Of a stretch of 64,000 nt of DNA, positions 45,532-54,042 are shown one piece after another. The notes below the pieces were generated by a model, which saw nothing but the letters and a program-made list of their open reading frames with translations, did not search any database and was not told where the DNA came from. The DNA is taken from contig CAJTCR010000026.1 in the NCBI GenBank assembly GCA_910574915.1, positions 1-64,000 of the forward strand. The letters run 5' to 3'. The DNA comes from Eubacteriaceae bacterium. Its GTDB lineage: Bacteria; Bacillota; Clostridia; Lachnospirales; Lachnospiraceae. Numbering within the stretch: the stretch's first letter is position 1; the number at the start of each line of letters is the position of its first letter. Position numbers and translations under genes: made by a program.

Positions 45532-45680
45532 ATCCGTAAAGACGGAACGTATGTTTTGTATAGTGTTCATAAAGTTCTGGTCTTTTGCAAATAGATTGAA
45601 AAAGCTATTGACTTTTGAATCATCACGCCAATAGAGAAAAACGTCGAAATCTGTCAAAATTTTCAAACAATTTGCCGGAC

Positions 45681-45709
45681 TTGCAAAAGTAGAAAAGATT
45701 TGCTATACT
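45681..45709 (+). promoter_or_regulatory. Promoter of the WecG/TagA-like gene
   Basis: TTGCAA (45681-45686), 17 bases, TATACT (45704-45709), about 150 bases downstream of the last DnaA box. Confidence 0.65.
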
Positions 45710-45767
45710 ACTGATTTATCGTACAGACGGTAAGGAACGGTTACAGTTCCAGAGAAAGAGGTAATTT

Positions 45768-46445
45768 ATGGTAAAGAAGATTCGGCTGATCGGAATGGAA
45801 ATGGATAATTTTACATTACAGGAAGAGATGACGCAGAGTGAGACATTTTATGACAGGCAGGAGCTTAATATTATCCGTACCGTATCGATAAAAGTGTTAA
45901 GTCAGGCAGCAGAAAGCCAGGCTGTGCGCGATGGGATCAGGCAGGCAGACCTGCTTGTCGTCGGTGACAGGGAAATTTTGACAGAAGCAGGAATCTATTC
46001 TTCCAGGCGCCTTAGAGAAGCCAGCGAGCACGGATTTATGCGTGAATTTTTAAGCCGCATGATTTACAGGCAGAGCAGTTTTTTCCTGACAGCACAAAAT
46101 CAGGAAGAATTGGATGATTTCAGGGAATTTATAAGCGCAGAGTATGAAAATATGAAGATCGTGGGAGAATATGTACTGGATGTATGCGAAGGCGACCATG
46201 ATATTATCGTAAATGAGATCAACGCAGCGGCGCCGGATGTGGTGCTGTCAGTGCTGCCGTCTCCACAGGAAGATGCATTTTTACTACAAGAAAAAGAAAA
46301 GATTCGTGCAAGAGTCTGGTATTCCCTGACTACAGATTATAGAAATATGAAGAAAAAGCCGTCGTTTATCTTCTGGTTTCAGCAGCTTATCCATAAAGGA
46401 CGGTTTAAAAACGCAGTACATCATTATGAGGACAGATATGAATAA
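45768..46445 (+). CDS. Degenerate WecG/TagA/CpsF-like (GT26) protein
   Basis: A 225-residue soluble protein. The middle and end follow the GT26 pattern seen in WecG and TagA: a strand with LLVVGDREILTEAG, then SSFFLTAQNQEELDDF, YENMKIVGEYV, DHDIIVNEINAAAPDVVLSVLPSPQ and a C-terminal FIFWFQQLIHKGRF. The usual glycosyltransferase motifs around the active site are poorly kept, and the N-terminal region is shorter. It may be a divergent or inactive relative. AAGAGG lies upstream of the ATG. The gene overlaps yitT by 8 bases. Confidence 0.5.
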   Translation: MVKKIRLIGMEMDNFTLQEEMTQSETFYDRQELNIIRTVSIKVLSQAAESQAVRDGIRQADLLVVGDREILTEAGIYSSRRLREASEHGFMREFLSRMIYRQSSFFLTAQNQEELDDFREFISAEYENMKIVGEYVLDVCEGDHDIIVNEINAAAPDVVLSVLPSPQEDAFLLQEKEKIRARVWYSLTTDYRNMKKKPSFIFWFQQLIHKGRFKNAVHHYEDRYE

Positions 46446-47298
46446 ACAAAACAAAGCGATACGTTCGTATCTGCTGATCGCGGCAGGTACAGGAATTATG
46501 GCATTTGCAATTAAAAGCGCATACGATCCGATCGGACTGGTTACCGGGGGGTTTACCGGTATCGGGATTATGGCGCGCAGGCTGACGACGGATCTTATAG
46601 ACGGAGGTATCCCGATCTGGATGACCAATTTGGCGCTGGATCTGCCGCTGTTTCTCATAGCGTTAAAATTAAAAGGAAGGCGTTTTCTTGGACGCACAGT
46701 CGTTGCGTCCTTGCTGCTGTCTTTCTGGCTTGGCGTTATTCCGTCTTACGATTTGGCGGGAGGAGATTATTTGCTTGCTTCTGTCTATGGCGGGGTTATG
46801 ATGGGGGCAGGCATCGGACTGGTACTGAGCGCGCAGGTAGCGACTGGCGGGACAGACCTGATCGCGACGCTTTTGCATATCAGGCTCCGGTCGTATTCCA
46901 TTGCGCAGATTTTGCAGGTTATAGACGGCGCGATTATTCTGGCAGGTATTTATGTATGCGGAGTCCGCGCTTCGCTCTATGCGGTATTTGCGGTCTTTAT
47001 TACGTCGCAGGTTTCCGACCTTGTGACAGAAGGCGGCAAGTTTTCCAAGGCAGTTTATATTATATCTGACCAGTACGAGCAGATTGCAGACGCGGTGATG
47101 CACCAGATGAACCGTGGCACGACGCTGCTTCCCGCGGTAGGCATGTACCGCAATGAGGAGCGCAGTATGCTGTTTTGCGTCGTATCAAAAAAGGAGGTTG
47201 TAACACTTAAAGAATTTATAAAAAGTATAGATGTCCACGCGTTTGTGATTGTTACAGATGTCAGAGAAGTACTCGGCGAGGGGTTTTTGGAATATTAG
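46438..47298 (+). CDS. YitT-family membrane protein
   Basis: A 286-residue member of the YitT (DUF161 plus DUF2179) family. Five or so membrane segments (about 10-200) include the family motif AYDPIGLVTGGFTGIGIM; the C-terminal DUF2179 domain (about 205-285) has KAVYIISDQYEQIADAV, TLLPAVGMYRNEERSMLFCVV and AFVIVTDVREVLGEGF. The start at 46438 is preferred to 46426 because AGGA sits between them. The family is widespread in Firmicutes without a settled function. It overlaps the previous gene by 8 bases. Confidence 0.92.
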   Translation: MNKQNKAIRSYLLIAAGTGIMAFAIKSAYDPIGLVTGGFTGIGIMARRLTTDLIDGGIPIWMTNLALDLPLFLIALKLKGRRFLGRTVVASLLLSFWLGVIPSYDLAGGDYLLASVYGGVMMGAGIGLVLSAQVATGGTDLIATLLHIRLRSYSIAQILQVIDGAIILAGIYVCGVRASLYAVFAVFITSQVSDLVTEGGKFSKAVYIISDQYEQIADAVMHQMNRGTTLLPAVGMYRNEERSMLFCVVSKKEVVTLKEFIKSIDVHAFVIVTDVREVLGEGFLEY

Positions 47299-47478
47299 CA
47301 CAAAAAAATGTGACTTTGCACTTTATTTTTTCTACGTTTTGTATTATGATAATAAAAAACGAGTTCTGAACTGCCAAAAAGAGGAATGTTTTTTGTGGAA
47401 GTTGTATATATTTAACGAGAACGGCAGCAGGACGGAAAGTCACAGCAAGAAGGTTACAGGAAGAGAAGGAGAAAAAAT

Positions 47479-48567
47479 ATGATATCAAACCAAATACTTC
47501 AGAATACAATAGACGGGTTAAAGGGGATAACTCGTACTGATTTATGTGTGATTGATACCGAGGGTAAAGTTTTGGCGTCGACATTTACAGATAGTGAACG
47601 ATATAAGGACTGTGCACTGCTCTTTGTAGAGTCTCCGGCGGACAGCCAGGTCATGCAGGGATGCCAGTTTTTTAAAGTATTTGACGAGCACCAGTTAGAA
47701 TATGTGCTGCTCGCCTATGGGGAAAGCGATGATGTCTATATGATCGGCAAGATTGCAAGCTTTCAGATCCAAAATCTGCTGATCGCATACAAGGAACGTT
47801 TCGATAAAGATAATTTTATTAAAAATCTGCTGCTGGACAATTTGCTGCTGGTAGATATTTACAACCGCGCAAAAAAACTGCATATCGAGGCAGACGTCCG
47901 CAGGGCTGTCTACATTATTGAGACGAACCGCGAAAAGGACGGCAATGAGCTGGAGCGTGTCAGAAGCCTGTTTGGCGGCAAGTCCAAGGACTTTGTGACC
48001 GCGGTAGACGAGAAAAACATTATTGTCGTAAAAGAGCTTGCGGAAAATGAAGGCTATGATGAGCTGGCAAAGACCGCAGAGGTGATCTGGAACCTGTTTT
48101 CGTCTGATCCAAACGGGCAGGAGCATATTGCATACGGCACGATTGTCAATGAGATTAAGGAAGTGTCCCGGTCTTATAAGGAAGCGCGCATGGCGCTGGA
48201 TGTGGGCAAGATCTTCTTTGAAGAAAAGGATATTATTGCATATTCCCAGCTTGGTATCGGCAGGCTGATTTACCAGCTCCCGATTCCGCTTTGCAAAATG
48301 TTTATCAAAGAGATTTTTGACGGAAAATCACCGGATGAATTTGATGAAGAGACGTTGACAACAATCAACAAATTCTTTGAAAACAGCCTGAACGTGTCAG
48401 AGACGTCCAGACAGCTTTATATCCATCGTAATACGCTTGTGTACCGTCTGGATAAGCTGCAAAAGAGTACGGGCCTGGATCTTCGGGTTTTTGAGGACGC
48501 AATTACGTTTAAAATTGCGCTTATGGTTGTAAAATATATGAAGTATATGGAAACACTGGACTATTAG
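47479..48567 (+). CDS. PucR/CdaR-family transcriptional regulator
   Basis: A 362-residue regulator. An N-terminal sugar-diacid-recognition-like domain (about 1-110: GLKGITRTDLCVIDTEGKVLAST, MIGKIASFQIQNLLIAY) is followed by a GGDEF-like middle region and a C-terminal PucR helix-turn-helix (about 300-355: FFENSLNVSETSRQLYIHRNTLVYRLDKL). AGGAAGAGAAGGAG lies before the ATG. It lies 16 bases before ftsE, an arrangement I recall from other Lachnospiraceae. Whether it controls ftsEX is unknown. Confidence 0.87.
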   Translation: MISNQILQNTIDGLKGITRTDLCVIDTEGKVLASTFTDSERYKDCALLFVESPADSQVMQGCQFFKVFDEHQLEYVLLAYGESDDVYMIGKIASFQIQNLLIAYKERFDKDNFIKNLLLDNLLLVDIYNRAKKLHIEADVRRAVYIIETNREKDGNELERVRSLFGGKSKDFVTAVDEKNIIVVKELAENEGYDELAKTAEVIWNLFSSDPNGQEHIAYGTIVNEIKEVSRSYKEARMALDVGKIFFEEKDIIAYSQLGIGRLIYQLPIPLCKMFIKEIFDGKSPDEFDEETLTTINKFFENSLNVSETSRQLYIHRNTLVYRLDKLQKSTGLDLRVFEDAITFKIALMVVKYMKYMETLDY

Positions 48568-48583
48568 GAGGAAGGTCAGATTT

Positions 48584-49342
48584 ATGATTCGGCTTGAAAA
48601 TGTGAGTAAATCATACTCAGAAGGAATTCCCGCGCTGAACGACGTGTCGCTTCAGATCGGGGAAGGAGAGTTTGTGTTTGTTATGGGAGACAGCGGGTCT
48701 GGGAAATCGACCCTGATTAAGCTGTTATTAAAGGAATTGGAGCCGACAGAAGGAAAAATTTACATAAATAATCAGGATATCAGCGCAATCGGGCGCCGCC
48801 AGATCCCGGTGTTCCGCCGTCAGATCGGCGTGGTATTTCAGGATTTCCGTCTGTTAAAGGACAGGAATGTCTATGACAATGTAAGCTTTGCCATGCATGT
48901 TATCGGTACATCCGGCAGGACGATCCGAAAAAAGGTGCCGCAGATGCTGTCTATGGTAGGGCTTGCCGCAAAATACCGCTCTTATCCGAAGCAGCTCTCA
49001 GGCGGGGAGCAGCAGCGTGTGGCGATTGCGCGTGCGCTTGTCAACCAGCCAAAGATCCTGCTTGCCGACGAGCCGACGGGTAACCTGGACAACAATAACG
49101 CATGGGAGATTATGAACCTGCTGGAGGAAATTAATGCCAGAGGTACGACGGTTGTCGTTGTTACGCACAACTTAGAGATCGTGCGCATTATGAAAAAACG
49201 CGTGATCGCGATTGAACAGGGCGTCGTGGTTAACGACGTCGGCGCGGAAAATACACAATGGGAAGATGCGGTAAGCGACAAGGCGCAGGACATTTATCTT
49301 TCGGGTGATAAGGAAGCGGGGGGATTCTTCGATGAGGATTAG
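48584..49342 (+). CDS. ftsE: Cell division ATP-binding protein FtsE
   Basis: A 252-residue ABC ATPase. Walker A is GDSGSGKST (about 36-44), the signature is LSGGEQQRVAIAR, Walker B is ILLADEPTGNLD and the switch histidine lies in VVVVTHN. The opening IRLENVSKSYSEGIPALNDVSL is typical of FtsE. With FtsX it forms the membrane machine that activates peptidoglycan hydrolases at division. The gene overlaps ftsX by 11 bases. The C-terminal tail of about 25 residues (YLSGDKEAGGFFDED) is acidic. Confidence 0.95.
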   Translation: MIRLENVSKSYSEGIPALNDVSLQIGEGEFVFVMGDSGSGKSTLIKLLLKELEPTEGKIYINNQDISAIGRRQIPVFRRQIGVVFQDFRLLKDRNVYDNVSFAMHVIGTSGRTIRKKVPQMLSMVGLAAKYRSYPKQLSGGEQQRVAIARALVNQPKILLADEPTGNLDNNNAWEIMNLLEEINARGTTVVVVTHNLEIVRIMKKRVIAIEQGVVVNDVGAENTQWEDAVSDKAQDIYLSGDKEAGGFFDED

Positions 49343-50240
49343 CGGATTTTTGTATTCTCTCAAGCAGGGAATGATTAATATTTGGAGAAATAAACTGTTT
49401 TCCAGCGCATCGATTGCGACGATGACAGCATGTATTTTTCTGTTTGGAATCTTTTTTTCGATTGTAGCAAACTTTCAGTCTATGGTTAGAAACGTAGAGG
49501 AAGGCGTGGCGATCACCGTATTTTTTGAAGAAGATATTTCCGAAGAGCAGCTTCAGGCGATCGGTAAGGCGATTGAGATGGCGCCGGGAGTTTTGGATCA
49601 GCGCTATATTTCCGCTGATGAAGCATGGGAAGAGTATAAAAAGATCTATTACGAAGGCGATGAGGAAGCGGCAGAGACGTATGGCGACGACAACCCGCTC
49701 GAAACGATGTCCAGCTACCAGGTATACCTGCGCGATGTGTCGCAGCAGCAGGATCTGGTAAAATATTTAGAAGCGTTAGCAGGCGTGCGTCAGGTCAGGC
49801 AGTCAGAGTCTCTGGCAAATATGCTGATGGACTTTAACCGGCTGATCGGCTATGTGTCTATGGGAATTATTACGATCTTGTTTGCTGTTGCGATTTTTTT
49901 GATCAGCAATACGGTATCCGTCGGTATTGCGGTGCGCAAGGAAGAGATTGCGATTATGAAGCTGATCGGGGCTGCGGATTATTTTGTAAAAGCGCCGTTT
50001 TATGTAGAGGGCATTATGATCGGGCTGATTGGCTCGATTCTGCCGATGGTTATTTTATACAGCATTTATGAAAGGCTGACAGACTTTGTTGCCGAAAAGT
50101 TCAGCTTTTTAGAGAATCTTATGACGTTTTTATCCGTAGACGAAGTATTTCAGACGCTTGCGCCGGTGGCGGTCATACTAGGCATCGGTATCGGTTTTGC
50201 GGGCAGCGGGCTGACGATACGCAAGCATCTTAAGGTGTAA
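49332..50240 (+). CDS. ftsX: Cell division protein FtsX
   Basis: A 302-residue membrane protein with four membrane segments (about 22-44, 175-200, 225-250 and 275-297) and a large extracytoplasmic loop (about 50-170) after the first, the FtsX layout. The N-terminus RISGFLYSLKQGMINIWRNKLFSSASIATM is characteristic. ATG at 49332 lies inside the end of ftsE. The loop is the part that contacts wall hydrolases or their activators in other bacteria; an S41 protease gene follows 24 bases downstream. Confidence 0.95.
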   Translation: MRISGFLYSLKQGMINIWRNKLFSSASIATMTACIFLFGIFFSIVANFQSMVRNVEEGVAITVFFEEDISEEQLQAIGKAIEMAPGVLDQRYISADEAWEEYKKIYYEGDEEAAETYGDDNPLETMSSYQVYLRDVSQQQDLVKYLEALAGVRQVRQSESLANMLMDFNRLIGYVSMGIITILFAVAIFLISNTVSVGIAVRKEEIAIMKLIGAADYFVKAPFYVEGIMIGLIGSILPMVILYSIYERLTDFVAEKFSFLENLMTFLSVDEVFQTLAPVAVILGIGIGFAGSGLTIRKHLKV

Positions 50241-50264
50241 AAAACAGAAATAAAGGATTGGTGT

Positions 50265-51542
50265 ATGGAACAGGAAGAAAGAGATCCGATCAGGGAGACA
50301 GAGGTAGTAGTACTAAAAGCAGACCATCGATTTTCAAAAGGAGTGATTACAGGCGTGCTGTCTACGCTTGGCGTGGCGGCGCTGCTTGCGGCAGCGGCGG
50401 TCTTCTGGCTCCAGGGACGTTTCAGTACGGGCGGCACTTACGAAGGTGTTTCCGCAAATATTGTGGACAGCTCTGTGCGGTCAAAGATTAATGACCTGAC
50501 AGCGGTTATTAAAGCGTATTATTATGAAGAGGCTGATGAAGAGGATCTCACAGAAGGGCTGTACAAAGGACTGTTTGCAAGCCTTGGAGATCCTTATTCC
50601 GCCTATTATACCCAGGAAGAGTATGAAGAGATGATGATTTCGGCAAGTGCGCAGTACAGCGGGATCGGTGCGGTATTGCAGCAGGAGCGGGATACGATGC
50701 AGGTAAAGATTGTCAAAGTATACGAAGATACGCCAGCGCACAAGGCAGGGCTGAAAGCAGGAGACCTGGTTATGCAGGTAGGAAAGATCGACGCCCGTTC
50801 TATGGAGCTGACGGAGCTGGTAACGCATATCCGCGGAGAAGAGAACAGCAAAGTACGCCTTGTCGTTACCAGAGAAGGTGAATTTGAAAATAAAACGTTC
50901 AAGGTAAAGCGTGCGAAGGTAGACGTGCCGACTGTCGAAGGCATGATGATCGCAGATGAGATCGGGCTTGTTGTAATCAACGAATTTGGCAAGGCAACCG
51001 CAAAAGATTTTGAACGTACCGTCGAAGAACTGCAAAAAGAAGGAATGGAAAAAATCATTATAGACCTGCGCGATAATCCGGGAGGTATGTATGACAGCGT
51101 GATTGAAGTGCTCGACTACATTCTGCCGGAAGGGCTGATTGTCTATACAGAAGATAAATACGGCAACCGCCAGGAAGAAACGTCGGATGCAGAACGCTAT
51201 CTGGATCTGCCGATGGCGGTGCTTATTAACGGCAACAGTGCAAGCTGCTCGGAGATCTTTGCGGGTGCGATCCGTGATTATGATTACGGGGTATTGATCG
51301 GCACAACGACGTATGGAAAAGGTGTCGTGCAGACAGTACGGCCGCTGTCCGATCACAGCGCGATCAAGCTGACTACGGCAAAATATTTTACGCCAAAGGG
51401 AGAAAACATACATGGCACGGGCATTGAACCAGATATTACATTAAAATATAAATATTCTGGAAAAATAGAAGCCGGAGCGGTTTATAATTATAAAAAGGAT
51501 AATCAGGTGCAGCGCGCCATCCGGGAATTAAAAGCGAAATGA
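50265..51542 (+). CDS. C-terminal processing peptidase (S41, CtpA type)
   Basis: A 425-residue carboxyl-terminal protease. A membrane anchor lies at about 27-48, a PDZ domain at about 125-210 (AHKAGLKAGDLVMQVG), and the S41 catalytic domain at about 225-400 with S327 in GNSASCSEIF and K352 in TYGKGVVQT. The proteolytic domain faces outward. The gene follows ftsX closely and may be cotranscribed, as in many Clostridia. Substrates are unknown. Confidence 0.93.
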   Translation: MEQEERDPIRETEVVVLKADHRFSKGVITGVLSTLGVAALLAAAAVFWLQGRFSTGGTYEGVSANIVDSSVRSKINDLTAVIKAYYYEEADEEDLTEGLYKGLFASLGDPYSAYYTQEEYEEMMISASAQYSGIGAVLQQERDTMQVKIVKVYEDTPAHKAGLKAGDLVMQVGKIDARSMELTELVTHIRGEENSKVRLVVTREGEFENKTFKVKRAKVDVPTVEGMMIADEIGLVVINEFGKATAKDFERTVEELQKEGMEKIIIDLRDNPGGMYDSVIEVLDYILPEGLIVYTEDKYGNRQEETSDAERYLDLPMAVLINGNSASCSEIFAGAIRDYDYGVLIGTTTYGKGVVQTVRPLSDHSAIKLTTAKYFTPKGENIHGTGIEPDITLKYKYSGKIEAGAVYNYKKDNQVQRAIRELKAK

Positions 51543-51624
51543 CAGTTGCCATCGGGCTGTTTTTCTGGTACAATCCTTCTGGTATATAAAAATTATCGAA
51601 AAAAAATAGAAAGCTGGTGAAAAA

Positions 51625-52762
51625 ATGGTAGAATTTGATCAGTACCGCTACACACTGTATTCATTTGAAAAACCATTACAGGAATTGAGGGATTCACTTT
51701 GACCTCGCGAATAAGAGCAAAAAGGTCGAAGAATTAGAGCGCGAAATGGAAGCGCCGGACTTTTGGAACGACGCACAGGCGTCCCAAAAGAAAATGAAAC
51801 AGTTAAAAAGCTTAAAAGATGATATGCTTACGTTTACAGAGCTGAAAAGCCGGTATGAGGATATTGAAACGCTGCTGGAAATGGGAGAAGAAGAAAGCGA
51901 TTTGTCGCTGCTTTCTGAGATCGAAGAATCGATCCAGGCTTACGAGCAGCAGTTTGAAGCGATCCGCATAAAAACGCTGCTCTTTGGCGAATATGATGCA
52001 GACAACGCGATCGTTTCCTTAAATGCCGGTGCCGGCGGCACCGAGTCATGCGACTGGGCGTCTATGCTGTATCGGATGTATACAAGATGGGCGGCGGACA
52101 AAGGCTTTGAGCTGGAAGTGCTGGATTATCATGAAGGAGACGAAGCAGGCATTAAGTCCGTTACGTTCCAGGTAAACGGGACAAATGCGTACGGCTATTT
52201 AAAATCCGAAAAGGGCGTGCACCGGCTGGTACGGATTTCGCCGTTTAACGCAGCCGGAAAGCGCCAGACTTCTTTTGTATCCTGCGATGTGATGCCGGAC
52301 ATTGAAGAAGAGGTAGACATTGAGATTAAAGACGAGGATATCCGTATCGATACGTATCGTTCCAGCGGAGCCGGCGGGCAGCATATTAACAAGACATCGT
52401 CTGCGATCCGCATTACGCATTTTCCGACAGGCATTGTTGTAACGTGCCAGAATGAGCGTTCGCAGCATATGAATAAGGATAAGGCGATGCAGATGTTAAA
52501 ATCCAAGCTGTATCTGCTTAAACAGGAGGAGCAGGCGCAGAAGGAAGCAGGTATCCGCGGCGAGGTGACAGAGATCGGATGGGGCAACCAGATCCGTTCG
52601 TATGTGATGCAGCCGTATACAATGGTAAAAGACCATCGCACAAATGCGGAAAGCGGCAACGTAGGCGCGGTGATGGATGGAGACCTGGACTTGTTTATCA
52701 ATGCTTATTTAAAATGGATTTCTCTTTCAAAGGGAAATGCGCAGCACGATCTGTCAGAATAA
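51625..52762 (+). CDS. prfB: Peptide chain release factor 2 with programmed +1 frameshift
   Basis: RF2 reads UGA and UAA stops. The first frame begins at ATG 51625 (MVEFDQYRYTLYSF) and ends at codon 25 followed by TGA (51700-51702) in CTT TGA C, the standard +1 frameshift site, with AGGGA (51688-51692) upstream as the internal Shine-Dalgarno-like element. After slipping, translation continues LDLANKSKKVEELEREMEAP through 52762. The GGQ motif is in SGAGGQHINKT. Length after frameshift is about 370 residues, normal for RF2. Low RF2 favours frameshifting, so the gene controls itself. Confidence 0.95.
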
Positions 52763-52783
52763 GAGTAAGGAGTAAAAGTTATC

Positions 52784-53986
52784 ATGATAAAAATTGCAGT
52801 AATGGGATACGGAACGATCGGTTCCGGCGTGGTTCAGGTCATCGATACAAATCAGGACAGCATCTGCAAAAAAATCGGGCAGGGCATTGAAGTAAAATAC
52901 GTCCTTGACCTGCGTGATTTTGGAGATGACCCGATCCAGAGCAAGGTGGTGCATGACTATCAGACGATTGCAGAGGATAAAGAGGTGGCGATTGTCGTAG
53001 AGAGCATGGGCGGCGTAGAGCCTGCGTATACGTTTGTAAAAGCAATGCTGTTAGCCGGCAAGAGCGTAACGACATCCAATAAAGCGCTGGTAGCTGCACG
53101 CGGTGCGGAGCTGATTGCGGTTGCAAAGGAAAAAAACGTCAATTTTATGTTTGAGGCAAGCGTCGGCGGCGGTATTCCGATTATCCGTGCTTTAAATTCG
53201 TGTCTGACTGCCGACCGGATCGAAGAGATCAGCGGCATTGTCAATGGGACGACAAACTATATGATGACGAAGATGGCAGACGAAGGCTGTGATTTTGACG
53301 AAGTATTAAAAGAAGCGCAGGATAAAGGGTATGCAGAAAAAGACCCGACCGCAGATATCGAAGGACATGACGCGGGCAGAAAGATTGCGATTTTAACTTC
53401 CTTGATCGCCGGACAGCAGGTGGATTTTGAAGACGTCCATACAGAAGGCATCAGCAAGATTACGGCAGCCGATATGTTATACGCAAAAAAAATGGGGCGT
53501 GTGATTAAGCTTCTGGCAACAAGCAAGGAGGCTGGCGATACGTATACTGTTATGGTAGCGCCGTTCTTATTGCCGAAGGAGCATCCGCTCTATACGGTCA
53601 ACGGCGTATTCAACGCTGTTTTTGTACGCGGGAATATGCTTGGAGACGCTATGTTTTACGGCAGCGGCGCAGGCAGCCTTCCAACGGCAAGCGCAGTAGT
53701 GGCGGATGTTGTAGAACTGGCAAAGCATATCGGCAGGCATATAGAGCTGGAATGGCGCCCGGAAAAACTGCCGATTGCAGATTATAAACAGCAGTCTATG
53801 CGGTTTTTTGTGCGTACCAGTGCAGACAAAGCCACTGTGGAAAAAGTCTTTGGCACCGTCGAATACATAGACGTACCAGAGGTCACCGGGGAGACCGGAT
53901 TTTTAACAGCGGTCATGAAAGAAAAAGACTATGAGCAAAAAGCAGCGGAGCTTGGAAATGTGCTCCAGATGATTCGGTTTCATTAA
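52784..53986 (+). CDS. hom: Homoserine dehydrogenase
   Basis: A 400-residue NAD(P)-dependent enzyme that reduces aspartate semialdehyde to homoserine, for threonine and methionine. The nucleotide-binding motif MGYGTIGSGVV lies at about 7-17; VTSNKALVA and EASVGGGIPI follow, and NGTTNYMMTKM and YAEKDPTADIEGHDAGRKI hold the active-site lysine region. No C-terminal ACT domain of the long type is evident; the last 60 residues are a short regulatory-like segment. It follows prfB by 21 bases with AGTAAGGAG. Confidence 0.95.
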   Translation: MIKIAVMGYGTIGSGVVQVIDTNQDSICKKIGQGIEVKYVLDLRDFGDDPIQSKVVHDYQTIAEDKEVAIVVESMGGVEPAYTFVKAMLLAGKSVTTSNKALVAARGAELIAVAKEKNVNFMFEASVGGGIPIIRALNSCLTADRIEEISGIVNGTTNYMMTKMADEGCDFDEVLKEAQDKGYAEKDPTADIEGHDAGRKIAILTSLIAGQQVDFEDVHTEGISKITAADMLYAKKMGRVIKLLATSKEAGDTYTVMVAPFLLPKEHPLYTVNGVFNAVFVRGNMLGDAMFYGSGAGSLPTASAVVADVVELAKHIGRHIELEWRPEKLPIADYKQQSMRFFVRTSADKATVEKVFGTVEYIDVPEVTGETGFLTAVMKEKDYEQKAAELGNVLQMIRFH

Positions 53987-53991
53987 TTAAG

Positions 53992-54042
53992 ACAGCAGCA
54001 GAACGCAGGGGAATATTTTCCGCACGTTCTGCTGCTGTTTTT
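53992..54042. terminator. Bidirectional terminator between hom and tex
   Basis: ACAGCAGCAGAACG (53992-54005) and CGTTCTGCTGCTGT (54025-54038) form a perfect 14-bp stem, followed by T on the plus strand. It lies between two convergent genes and touches the tex stop codon. Confidence 0.88.

Noticed and set aside
45328..45666. A 112-codon open frame on the minus strand over the DnaA boxes
   Set aside because: No ribosome binding site, low-complexity Phe/Ile-rich sequence as expected from AT-rich DNA, and it covers regulatory sites.
51625..51702. prfB as a frameshifted pseudogene
   Set aside because: The CTT TGA C site is the known programmed frameshift; the rest of the gene is intact.
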